A stretch of DNA of 8,950 bases, taken from an uncultured Oscillibacter sp. (GTDB lineage Bacteria > Bacillota > Clostridia > Oscillospirales > Oscillospiraceae). Under the pieces are notes generated by a model. It was not told the origin of the DNA. It did not search any database and was given only the letters and a program-made list of their open reading frames with translations. Both the position numbers and the translations under genes were made by a program. The stretch is taken from NCBI GenBank assembly GCA_902476875.1, contig CABSFC010000107.1, forward strand, positions 1 through 8,950, in the 5' to 3' direction. This document shows positions 1 through 5,530 of the stretch, piece after piece (the stretch's first letter is position 1; every line of letters begins with the position of its first letter).

Positions 1-15
1 GCGGCCCATGGCCGC
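1..15 (-). other. Hairpin at the window edge, downstream of the SpoIIQ-like gene
   Basis: A 6-bp GC stem (positions 1-6 pairing with 10-15) closes a 3-nt loop, 14 nt beyond the stop codon of the SpoIIQ-like gene on the minus strand. It could be the stem of an intrinsic terminator for that gene. The bases where a U-tract would lie are outside the window, so this cannot be decided; it could also be chance in GC-rich sequence. Confidence 0.25.
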
Positions 16-28
16 CGGATGCATGCTT

Positions 29-727
29 TTACCCGTTCAGAAACTCGTCCGGGTCCACGGCGTCGCCGTCCTTGGTGACGGAGAAGTGCAGGTGGGGCCC
101 CTGGGCGGCCTCTGCGGCGGCGGTGTCGCCCACGGCGCCGATGATCTGTCCGGCGGACACGGTGTCCCCCTTCTCCACGGTGGGTCCGGCCTGGAGATTG
201 GCGTAGGTGGTCTGGTAGCCGTCGTCGTGGCTGATGGTCACGGTGGTGCCCATCAGGATGTCCTCCGTCACCGCGGCCACGGTGCCGGAGCAGGCGGCCA
301 GCACGGAGGCGCCCGCCTCGGCGGAGATATCCACGCCGTCATGGGTCCGCCAGTCCGCCAGCGTGGCGTTGTACACCAGCTGGTCCACGGAGAAGGCGGT
401 CAGCACCTCCCCCTGCAGCGGCGATACGATCAGCCTGGGGGCCTCCGCGACGACGGGGGTGTCGTCGATCTCCAGCTCCGGCATGGGCGGCGTCTGGACC
501 ACCGGTTCCGGGGAGATGGTCTCCACCACGGTGGGGGCCTCCGGCTCCTCCAGTGCCGGCGCGGGGGCGGTCACGGCGGCCTCCGCCGGAGCCTCCGGCT
601 CCGGGGCGGGTGTCTCGTCCTTGTCAAACAGCAAAAACCAGCCGCTGACGCCCACCACCAGCAGGCAGACGGCCATCGTGACGTAAAAGCCCGCGCCGCC
701 TAAGATGGATCTCCATTTGTTTTCCAT
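29..727 (-). CDS. spoIIQ: SpoIIQ-like membrane-anchored LytM/M23 domain protein
   Basis: The product is 232 aa. It has a short cytoplasmic N-terminus, one membrane segment at about residues 13-33, a Pro/Glu/Ala-rich linker at about 38-97, and a LytM (M23) domain from about 100 to the end. All four expected zinc ligands are visible: H129 and D133 (the THDGVD stretch) and H212 and H214 (PHLHF). In the family, such proteins are either peptidoglycan endopeptidases or the forespore half (SpoIIQ) of the SpoIIQ-SpoIIIAH channel that links forespore and mother cell. The WRTHDGVDIS segment and the single-TM architecture resemble clostridial SpoIIQ. B. subtilis SpoIIQ has lost a catalytic His, whereas clostridial forms keep it, as here. 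The ATG at 727 is chosen over an upstream in-frame TTG at 745 because GAGGGAGGG lies 7 nt before it. The promoter upstream fits a forespore sigma factor, which supports the call. A generic M23 endopeptidase remains possible. Confidence 0.75.
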   Translation of the reverse strand: MENKWRSILGGAGFYVTMAVCLLVVGVSGWFLLFDKDETPAPEPEAPAEAAVTAPAPALEEPEAPTVVETISPEPVVQTPPMPELEIDDTPVVAEAPRLIVSPLQGEVLTAFSVDQLVYNATLADWRTHDGVDISAEAGASVLAACSGTVAAVTEDILMGTTVTISHDDGYQTTYANLQAGPTVEKGDTVSAGQIIGAVGDTAAAEAAQGPHLHFSVTKDGDAVDPDEFLNG

Positions 728-761
728 GTATGGTCCCTCCCTCAAATTTTGGGTCTGAGGG

Positions 762-791
762 AAGTATGGTCAGAATTTTCCTGATTTATAC
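762..791 (-). promoter_or_regulatory. Candidate forespore (sigma-F/sigma-G type) promoter of the SpoIIQ-like gene
   Basis: On the minus strand GTATA (787-791) is followed after exactly 15 nt by GACCATACTT (762-771). The known B. subtilis sigma-F pattern is roughly GYWTA, 15-16 nt, GGNRANAMTW. The -35 matches fully and the -10 misses mainly the second G and the purine. The predicted start near 755 gives a leader of about 28 nt containing the ribosome-binding site. No good sigma-A promoter is visible in this gap. B. subtilis spoIIQ is itself sigma-F dependent, so site and gene identity agree. Confidence 0.55.
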
Positions 792-820
792 AAAAAACCG
801 GGCGGCCTCAGGCCGCCCGG
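792..820 (-). terminator. Intrinsic terminator of the glycolytic cluster, after gpmI
   Basis: A perfect 10-bp GC-rich stem (798-807 with 811-820) closes a 3-nt loop and is followed on the minus strand by six T (792-797). It begins 16 nt after the gpmI stop codon. The T-tract directly abuts the -35 box of the next gene's promoter. Confidence 0.93.
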
Positions 821-836
821 TATCGCTGTGGAAAAG

Positions 837-2354
837 TTATTTGAGAATCAGCGTCTTGCCGTCCATCTCCTCGGGACAGGCCAGACCCATCACATCCAGG
901 ATGGTGGGGGCGATGTCCGCCAGACGGCCGCCGGTCCGCAGCTCCGTGCCGGCACCGCAGAGGATAAAGGGCACCGGATTGGTGGTGTGGGCGGTCATGG
1001 GGCTGCCGTCGGGCTCCACCATCTGCTCGGCGTTGCCGTGGTCGGCGGTGATCATGGCGATGCCGCCCATTTTCAGCGTGGCGTCCACCACGCGGCCCAC
1101 GCACTCGTCCACGGTCTCCACGGCCTTGACGGCGGCGTCGAACACGCCGGTGTGGCCCACCATGTCGCAGTTGGCGAAGTTCAGGATGATGACGTCGTAG
1201 GCCCCGGACTCGATGCGCTCCACGCACTTGTCGGCCACTTCCACGGCGCTCATCTCCGGCTGGAGGTCATAGGTCGCCACCTTGGGGGAGGCCACCAGCA
1301 CCCGGTCCTCGCCGGGGAACTGGGTCTCGCTGCCGCCGTTGAAGAAGAAGGTCACGTGGGCGTACTTCTCCGTCTCGGCGATACGCAGCTGAGTCATGCC
1401 CATCTGGCTCAGATACTCGCCCAGGCCGTTGCGGACGGTGATGCGGGGGAAAGCCACCTCCACGTTGGGCATGGTGGCGTCGTACTCCGTGTTGCACACG
1501 AAGGTGACGGGGAAGATTTGACGGGTGAAGCCGTCGAACGCCGGGTCCACCAGGGTCCGGGTAATCTCCCGGGCCCGGTCGGGGCGGTAGTTGAAGAAAA
1601 TGACGCTGTCGTTGTCAGAGATCGTGCCCTCCTGGTCGCAGACCACGGGCTCCACGAACTCGTCGGTGACGCCCTTGGCGTAGGAGTCCTTCACGGCGGC
1701 CACGGGCACGGGGTTGAACACGGCGCTCTCGCCGTACACCATGGCGTCATAAGCCTGCTCCACCCGGTCCCAGCGCTTGTCGCGGTCCATGGCGTAGTAC
1801 CGGCCCATGACGGTGGCGATCTTGCCCACGCCGATCTCCCGGCACTTCTCCACGGTCCGGGCCACAAAGTCGGCGCCGGAGGTGGGGGACACGTCCCGGC
1901 CGTCCAGGAAGGCGTGGATATACACCCGCTCCAGGCCCTTCTGCTTCGCCAGCTTCAGCAGGGCGAAGAGGTGCTCCAGGTGGGAGTGGACGCCGCCGTC
2001 GGACAGCAGGCCCATCAGGTGCAGGGCGGTGCCCTTCTCCTTGCAGGCGTCCATGGCGTGGTTGTAGGCGGGATTGGTGAAAAAGTCGCCGTCGGCGATG
2101 GACTTGGTGATGCGGGGCAGGTCCTGGAACACCACACGGCCCGCGCCGATGTTGGTGTGGCCCACCTCGCTGTTGCCCATCTGCCCGGCGGGCAGGCCCA
2201 CGTCCAGGCCGGAGGCGGACAGCTCCGTATGGGCGAACTCCTGGAAGAACTGGTCCAGCCGGGGCGTTTTGGCGGCGCGGACGGCATTGCCGGTGACGCC
2301 GCTGGTCATGCCGAAGCCGTCCATAATAATCAGAGTAGTCGGTGTTTTATTCAT
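837..2354 (-). CDS. gpmI: 2,3-bisphosphoglycerate-independent phosphoglycerate mutase
   Basis: This enzyme interconverts 3- and 2-phosphoglycerate in glycolysis through a phosphoserine intermediate and needs two Mn ions; it is cytosolic. The 505-aa length is typical. Family residues are visible in order: D12 in IIMDGFG, the catalytic S62 in GNSEVGHTNIGAGR, the YRPDRARE substrate-binding stretch, D397 and H401 in NCDMVGHTG, D438 and H439 in TADHGNAE, and H456 in HTTNPVP. These match the two metal sites of the Bacillus enzyme. The start is the ATG at 2354, preceded by a modest GAGG five nt upstream. It is the last gene of the pgk-tpiA-gpmI cluster, 84 nt after tpiA, and is followed by a strong terminator. 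Expression probably comes from the promoter before tpiA. Confidence 0.97.
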   Translation of the reverse strand: MNKTPTTLIIMDGFGMTSGVTGNAVRAAKTPRLDQFFQEFAHTELSASGLDVGLPAGQMGNSEVGHTNIGAGRVVFQDLPRITKSIADGDFFTNPAYNHAMDACKEKGTALHLMGLLSDGGVHSHLEHLFALLKLAKQKGLERVYIHAFLDGRDVSPTSGADFVARTVEKCREIGVGKIATVMGRYYAMDRDKRWDRVEQAYDAMVYGESAVFNPVPVAAVKDSYAKGVTDEFVEPVVCDQEGTISDNDSVIFFNYRPDRAREITRTLVDPAFDGFTRQIFPVTFVCNTEYDATMPNVEVAFPRITVRNGLGEYLSQMGMTQLRIAETEKYAHVTFFFNGGSETQFPGEDRVLVASPKVATYDLQPEMSAVEVADKCVERIESGAYDVIILNFANCDMVGHTGVFDAAVKAVETVDECVGRVVDATLKMGGIAMITADHGNAEQMVEPDGSPMTAHTTNPVPFILCGAGTELRTGGRLADIAPTILDVMGLACPEEMDGKTLILK

Positions 2355-2374
2355 AAAAACCTCGTTTCGCTTAT

Positions 2375-2433
2375 CGCGCAGAAAGCGCGGCCCCTCTCGG
2401 CAGGGGCCGGGAGGGGAGGAAACTCCCCTCCCG
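2375..2433 (-). other. Three consecutive stem-loops between tpiA and gpmI
   Basis: Read on the minus strand, the first structure is an 11-bp perfect stem (2408-2418 with 2423-2433) with a 4-nt loop, starting 5 nt after the tpiA stop. Next comes a 7-bp stem (2389-2395 with 2402-2408) and then a 5-bp stem (2375-2379 with 2385-2389); neighbours share one base each. No U-tract follows the strong stem, so it is not a classical terminator. A role in mRNA stability or processing, or partial attenuation of gpmI, is inferred only. Confidence 0.6.
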
Positions 2434-2438
2434 CGGTC

Positions 2439-3212
2439 TCACTCCTGGTTGGCGGCGTTGATGATGTCCACGAACTGCTCGGGCTTCAGGGCGGCGCCGC
2501 CGATCAGGCCGCCGTCGATGTCGGGCTGGGCCAGCAGCTCGGCGGCGTTCTTGGGATTCATGGAGCCGCCGTACTGGATGGTGACGGAGCGGGCCACGCG
2601 GGCGCCGTACAGGGCGCGGATGGTGGCGCGGATGTTGGTGCAGACCTCGCCGGCCTGCTCGGCGGTGGCGGTCTTGCCGGTGCCGATGGCCCAGATGGGC
2701 TCGTAGGCGATGATGCAGCGGCGCAGCTTGTCGGCGGGCACGTTGTACAGGGCGCTCTTGACCTGCAGGGCGATCCACTCGTTGGTGATGCCGGTCTCAC
2801 GCTGCTCCAGGCTCTCGCCCACGCAGATGATGGGGTTCATGCCGGCGTTCAGGACGGCGTGGACCTTCTTGTTCACGGTCTGGTCGGTCTCGCAGAAGTA
2901 CTGGCGGCGCTCGCTGTGGCCGACGATGACGTACTTCACGCCCAGGTCCTTCAGCATGTCGGCGGAGACCTCGCCGGTATAGGCGCCCTTCTCCTCGAAG
3001 TACACGTTCTCGGCGCCCACGGAGATGCGCAGGTCCTTGAAGGCCTTGAGGGCGGTGGAGATGTTGCAGGCGGGGACGCAGATCAACGTCTCGCACCACT
3101 TGGCGCGGGGCATGATCTTCTTGATGTCCTCGGCGAACTTCTTGGTCTCGGTAGCGGTCATATTCATCTTCCAGTTACCGGCGATGACGGTCTTGCGATA
3201 TCTGCGGTTCAT
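2439..3212 (-). CDS. tpiA: Triosephosphate isomerase
   Basis: The enzyme interconverts dihydroxyacetone phosphate and glyceraldehyde 3-phosphate in the cytosol. The product is 257 aa, slightly longer than the usual 250. Catalytic residues are all present: K15 in GNWKMN, H99 in VGHSERR, and E171 in AYEPIWAIGTGKTA, the last running into mobile loop 6. The phosphate-binding YGGSMNPKN and GGAALK stretches are near the C-terminus. The ATG at 3212 is chosen over an in-frame TTG at 3221 because AAAGGAG lies about 10 nt before the ATG but only 1 nt before the TTG. It is the first gene after its own near-consensus promoter and precedes gpmI. Confidence 0.97.
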   Translation of the reverse strand: MNRRYRKTVIAGNWKMNMTATETKKFAEDIKKIMPRAKWCETLICVPACNISTALKAFKDLRISVGAENVYFEEKGAYTGEVSADMLKDLGVKYVIVGHSERRQYFCETDQTVNKKVHAVLNAGMNPIICVGESLEQRETGITNEWIALQVKSALYNVPADKLRRCIIAYEPIWAIGTGKTATAEQAGEVCTNIRATIRALYGARVARSVTIQYGGSMNPKNAAELLAQPDIDGGLIGGAALKPEQFVDIINAANQE

Positions 3213-3264
3213 GTCAATCAAACTCCTTTATGTCTATATCGTGATCGCGTGTAGACTATATTTT

Positions 3265-3280
3265 AATGGTGAAAACCATT
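3265..3280. promoter_or_regulatory. Operator-like palindrome at the predicted tpiA transcription start
   Basis: AATGGTGAAAACCATT is a perfect inverted repeat with 6-bp arms (3265-3270 and 3275-3280) around a 4-nt centre. It starts 2 nt downstream of the -10 box on the minus strand, so it covers the predicted +1 near 3276. This placement is typical of a repressor site; the regulator is unknown. As RNA it could also form a small 5' hairpin. Confidence 0.45.
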
Positions 3281-3282
3281 CT

Positions 3283-3311
3283 TTTATAGCGAAAATATCG
3301 CCATTTGTCAA
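3283..3311 (-). promoter_or_regulatory. Sigma-A promoter driving tpiA-gpmI
   Basis: On the minus strand a consensus TTGACA (3306-3311) is separated by 17 nt from TATAAA (3283-3288), which matches the -10 consensus at 5 of 6 positions, in a locally AT-rich stretch. The predicted start near 3276 gives a leader of about 64 nt before the tpiA ATG. This is the best sigma-A promoter in the window and suggests tpiA-gpmI can be transcribed independently of pgk. Confidence 0.85.
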
Positions 3312-3354
3312 GTATTTTAGGACATTTTGCGAAGTTTCAGTAAAAATATTTGCG

Positions 3355-3373
3355 AAAAGGCCGGACGTCCGGC
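3355..3373 (-). terminator. Weak terminator-like palindrome after pgk
   Basis: The 14-nt palindrome GCCGGACGTCCGGC (3360-3373) can fold as a 5-bp GC stem with a 4-nt loop, followed on the minus strand by C then TTTT (3355-3358). It lies 53 nt beyond the pgk stop codon and before the tpiA promoter. A second potential stem (3380-3386 with 3401-3407, 14-nt loop) lies between it and the pgk stop. The short U-tract makes termination uncertain. Confidence 0.4.
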
Positions 3374-3426
3374 GAACAGGCGGCGCCAGACATGGCCGAA
3401 GCGCCGCCGGCGGCTGGTGGTGCCGC

Positions 3427-4620
3427 TTAAGCGTCCAGCAGGCAGGCCACGCCGGGAAGCTCCTTGCCCTCCAGGAATTCCAGGGAGGCGCCGCCGCCGG
3501 TGGAGATATGGGTCATCTTGTCGGCGTAGCCCAGCTGCTCCACGGCCGCCGCGCTGTCGCCGCCGCCGATGATGGTGATGGCGGAAGTCTTGCTCAAAGC
3601 CTCGGCCACGGCCTCGGTGCCCTTGGCAAAGGCGGGGAACTCGAACACGCCCATGGGGCCGTTCCAGATGACGGTGCCCGCGTCGGCCACGGCGTCGCAG
3701 TACAGCTTCACCGTCTCGGGGCCGATGTCCAGACCCTCCCAGCCGTCGGGGATTTCGCCGGCCTTGACCACCTGGCTGTTGGCGTCGGGGGCGAAGGCGT
3801 CGGCGCAGACGGTGTCCACGGGCAGCAGCAGCTTCACGCCCTTGGCGCCGGCCTTTTCGATCATGTCCCGGGAGTAGTCCATCCAGTCGGATTCCAGCAG
3901 GCTGTTGCCCACCTTGCCGCCCTGGGCGGCGGAGAAGGTGTAGGCCATGCCGCCGCCGATGATGATGGTGTCGGCGATCTCCAGCAGGTTGTTGATGACG
4001 CCGATCTTGGAAGAGACCTTGGAGCCGCCCAGAATGGCCACCAGGGGGCGCTTGGGGTTGGCGATGGCGCCGCCCAGGAAGTCCAGCTCCTTCTGGATCA
4101 GGAAACCGGAGACGGCGGGCAGATAGTCCGCCACACCGGCGGTGGAGGCGTGGGCGCGGTGCACGGCGCCGAAGGCGTCGGACACGTACACGTCCGCCAT
4201 GGCGGCCAGCGCCCTGGCAAGCTCCGGGTCGTTCTTGGTCTCGCCCTTTTCAAAACGGGTGTTCTCCAGCAGCAGGATCTGGCCGGGCTGGAGGGCGGCG
4301 GCCTTGGCCCTGGCATCCTCGCCCACCACGTCGGCGGCGAAGATGACCTCTTTGCCCAGCAGCTCGCTCAGGCGCTTGGCAACAGGGGCGAGGCTCAGCT
4401 TGGGATCGGGGCCGTTCTTGGGCTTGCCCAGGTGGGAGCAGGCGATAACGGCGGCGCCCGCCTCCAGCAGGTACCGGATGGTGGGCAGGGCGGCGACGAT
4501 GCGCTTGTCGCTGGTAATCTCGCCGGTCTCCTTGTCCTGGGGGACGTTGAAGTCGCAGCGGAGCAGGACCTTCTTGCCGGAGACGTCGATGTCCCGAACG
4601 GTTTTCTTGTTGTAATTCAT
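3427..4620 (-). CDS. pgk: Phosphoglycerate kinase
   Basis: This cytosolic enzyme makes ATP and 3-phosphoglycerate from 1,3-bisphosphoglycerate and ADP. The 397-aa length is normal for the family. The signature LRCDFNVP is at residues 20-27, the substrate-binding SHLGKP at 62-67, the LLENTRFEKGE stretch in the N-terminal domain, LGGSKVSSKI at the start of the nucleotide domain, GGGDS at about 352-356, and STGGGASLEFLEGKELPG near the C-terminus. The ATG at 4620 is used because GGAGG lies 7 nt upstream; an in-frame upstream ATG at 4644 has no comparable site. It sits downstream of trmL across a 99-nt gap filled by an inverted repeat. I find no convincing promoter of its own, so read-through from the trmL promoter is likely. 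Confidence 0.97.
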   Translation of the reverse strand: MNYNKKTVRDIDVSGKKVLLRCDFNVPQDKETGEITSDKRIVAALPTIRYLLEAGAAVIACSHLGKPKNGPDPKLSLAPVAKRLSELLGKEVIFAADVVGEDARAKAAALQPGQILLLENTRFEKGETKNDPELARALAAMADVYVSDAFGAVHRAHASTAGVADYLPAVSGFLIQKELDFLGGAIANPKRPLVAILGGSKVSSKIGVINNLLEIADTIIIGGGMAYTFSAAQGGKVGNSLLESDWMDYSRDMIEKAGAKGVKLLLPVDTVCADAFAPDANSQVVKAGEIPDGWEGLDIGPETVKLYCDAVADAGTVIWNGPMGVFEFPAFAKGTEAVAEALSKTSAITIIGGGDSAAAVEQLGYADKMTHISTGGGASLEFLEGKELPGVACLLDA

Positions 4621-4642
4621 GTGGAATCCTCCGTTTTCATTC

Positions 4643-4718
4643 AATTAGGATTTGGGAATGAGGAATTGGAACTTTGACCGCCTGTATACCGTCAATTCCC
4701 GATTCCCAACCCCTAATT
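4643..4718. repeat. Imperfect inverted-repeat element between trmL and pgk
   Basis: Two 25-nt arms (4644-4668 and 4693-4717) are inverted copies matching at 21 of 25 positions; one further pair (4643 with 4718) extends them. The 24-nt centre includes a smaller TTGAC/GTCAA pair. The element ends just outside the trmL stop codon and does not include the pgk ribosome-binding site. The arms are rich in an ATTAGG/GGGAAT/GGAATTG motif. It could be a small non-autonomous mobile or interspersed palindromic element, or an RNA hairpin in the trmL-pgk transcript. Confidence 0.7.
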
Positions 4719-4719
4719 T

Positions 4720-5214
4720 CTAATGTTGCGCGGCCATCTCGCCGGTGCCCTTCAACCCGGGAAACCCGTTTTGGCGCAGGGCCTCGTAGACGCAGACGGC
4801 CACGGTGTTGCTGAGGTTCAGGCTCCTGGCCTGGTCCACCATGGGCAGGCGGACGCAGCGGTCCCGGAACCGCTCCCGGAAGTCCAGGGGCAGTCCGGCG
4901 GTCTCCTTGCCGAAAAACAGCCAGCTGTCCGGCGAGAACCGCGCCTGTTCGTAGGAGCGGGGCGCCTTGGTGGTGGTGAGCCAGGCATCCAGGGCGGCCT
5001 CGGGGCGGCGGCGGAACAGGTCGTCCAGATTTTCGTAGTCGGCGACCTCCACCAGGTGCCAGTAGTCCAGACCGGCCCGCTTCACGGCCCGGTCCGAGAT
5101 GTCAAAGCCCAGGGGGCGGACCAGATGCAGCCTGCTGCCGGTGGCGGCGCAGGTGCGGGCGATGTTGCCGCAGTTCTGGGGGATCTCCGGCTCCACCAAT
5201 ACGATATTCAGCAT
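4720..5214 (-). CDS. trmL: tRNA (cytidine(34)-2'-O)-methyltransferase, SPOUT family
   Basis: This family 2'-O-methylates the wobble nucleotide of certain tRNA-Leu isoacceptors using S-adenosylmethionine. The product is 164 aa, close to the usual 155-160. It has the compact TrmL layout without an extra RNA-binding domain: EPEIPQNCGNIART at 8-21, FGKETAGLP at 101-109 (SPOUT motif 2), and RLPM with RSLNLSNTVAV at 122-140 (motif 3, part of the knotted cofactor site). The ATG at 5214 is chosen because ACGGAGGG lies 5 nt upstream; the longer open frame to 5247 lacks a better site. It is the first gene of the leftward block and has its own promoter. A tRNA-modification gene heading a glycolytic cluster is unusual, but the two may simply be neighbours. 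Confidence 0.93.
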   Translation of the reverse strand: MLNIVLVEPEIPQNCGNIARTCAATGSRLHLVRPLGFDISDRAVKRAGLDYWHLVEVADYENLDDLFRRRPEAALDAWLTTTKAPRSYEQARFSPDSWLFFGKETAGLPLDFRERFRDRCVRLPMVDQARSLNLSNTVAVCVYEALRQNGFPGLKGTGEMAAQH

Positions 5215-5245
5215 AGAAACCCTCCGTTTCGTGCGGACAAGGACC

Positions 5246-5274
5246 ATTGTAATCCTTTACCTGCGCAAATTCAA
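5246..5274 (-). promoter_or_regulatory. Candidate sigma-A promoter of trmL
   Basis: On the minus strand TTGAAT (5269-5274, 4 of 6 matches) is followed after 17 nt by TACAAT (5246-5251, 5 of 6). The predicted start near 5239 leaves a leader of about 25 nt carrying the trmL ribosome-binding site. Confidence 0.65.
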
Positions 5275-5322
5275 CTATATTGTATGAAGAAATTCTGTTT
5301 TTCATAGAAAATGATAAGGAAT

Positions 5323-5390
5323 CCGACGGAAATTTTGCAAAACGCCGAAAAATGCGGAAAAAATCCGCCCTTTTCGACGGTTTCCGTTGG
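5323..5390. other. Nested stem-loop in the divergent trmL / glmU-like intergenic region
   Basis: The gap between the two divergent genes (5215-5530, 316 nt) is AT-rich. Apart from the two promoters it contains only this structure. Outer arms 5323-5332 and 5381-5390 pair over 10 positions (9 Watson-Crick, 1 G-U). Inside lies a 6-bp stem (5346-5351 with 5371-5376) topped by a 5-bp stem (5354-5358 with 5364-5368), beside a TTTTGCAAAA palindrome (5333-5342). It lies upstream of both predicted start sites, so neither mRNA should contain it. It could be a regulatory DNA structure or part of a small RNA; AT-rich chance pairing cannot be excluded. Confidence 0.35.
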
Positions 5391-5480
5391 CTGCGACAAA
5401 AAATGACGGGAAAGTGAAAAAGATTTGGGGGAAATTTCTTGGACAAATTCCGTGAAAAGACTGGATTTCCGGTAAAAATT

Positions 5481-5489
5481 TGATATAAT
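5481..5489 (+). promoter_or_regulatory. Extended -10 promoter of the glmU-like/prs operon
   Basis: TGATATAAT combines a perfect TATAAT (5484-5489) with the upstream TG of an extended -10 element. No -35 box is recognisable at 16-18 nt spacing, as is common for extended -10 promoters. The start near 5496 gives a leader of about 35 nt with AAGGAGGGG at 5516-5524. Confidence 0.65.
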
Positions 5490-5530
5490 AGGCCTGCGAT
5501 ACCATATTTGTGTGTAAGGAGGGGAGCAGC

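Noticed and set aside
738..762. Hairpin (738-744 with 756-762) that would hide the SpoIIQ-like gene's ribosome-binding site.
   Set aside because: One arm overlaps the proposed -10 and lies at or upstream of the predicted start near 755, so it should be largely absent from the mRNA.
3213..3282. A riboswitch or T-box in the tpiA leader.
   Set aside because: The leader is only about 64 nt and shows no T-box, specifier loop or known aptamer-like arrangement beyond the small palindrome.
828..4677. Long plus-strand open frames across gpmI, tpiA and pgk.
   Set aside because: Low-complexity Gly/His/Val/Ala-rich translations antisense to three unmistakable glycolytic enzymes.
4621..4719. A promoter for pgk inside the inverted repeat, such as TTGACG or TATACA on the minus strand.
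   Set aside because: No -35/-10 pair has both acceptable matches and 16-18 nt spacing; the resemblance is explained by the AT-rich repeat.
5284..5307. A 7-codon ORF (MKKFCFS) on the plus strand in the divergent intergenic region.
   Set aside because: There is no ribosome-binding site, no promoter and no supporting context; it is expected by chance.
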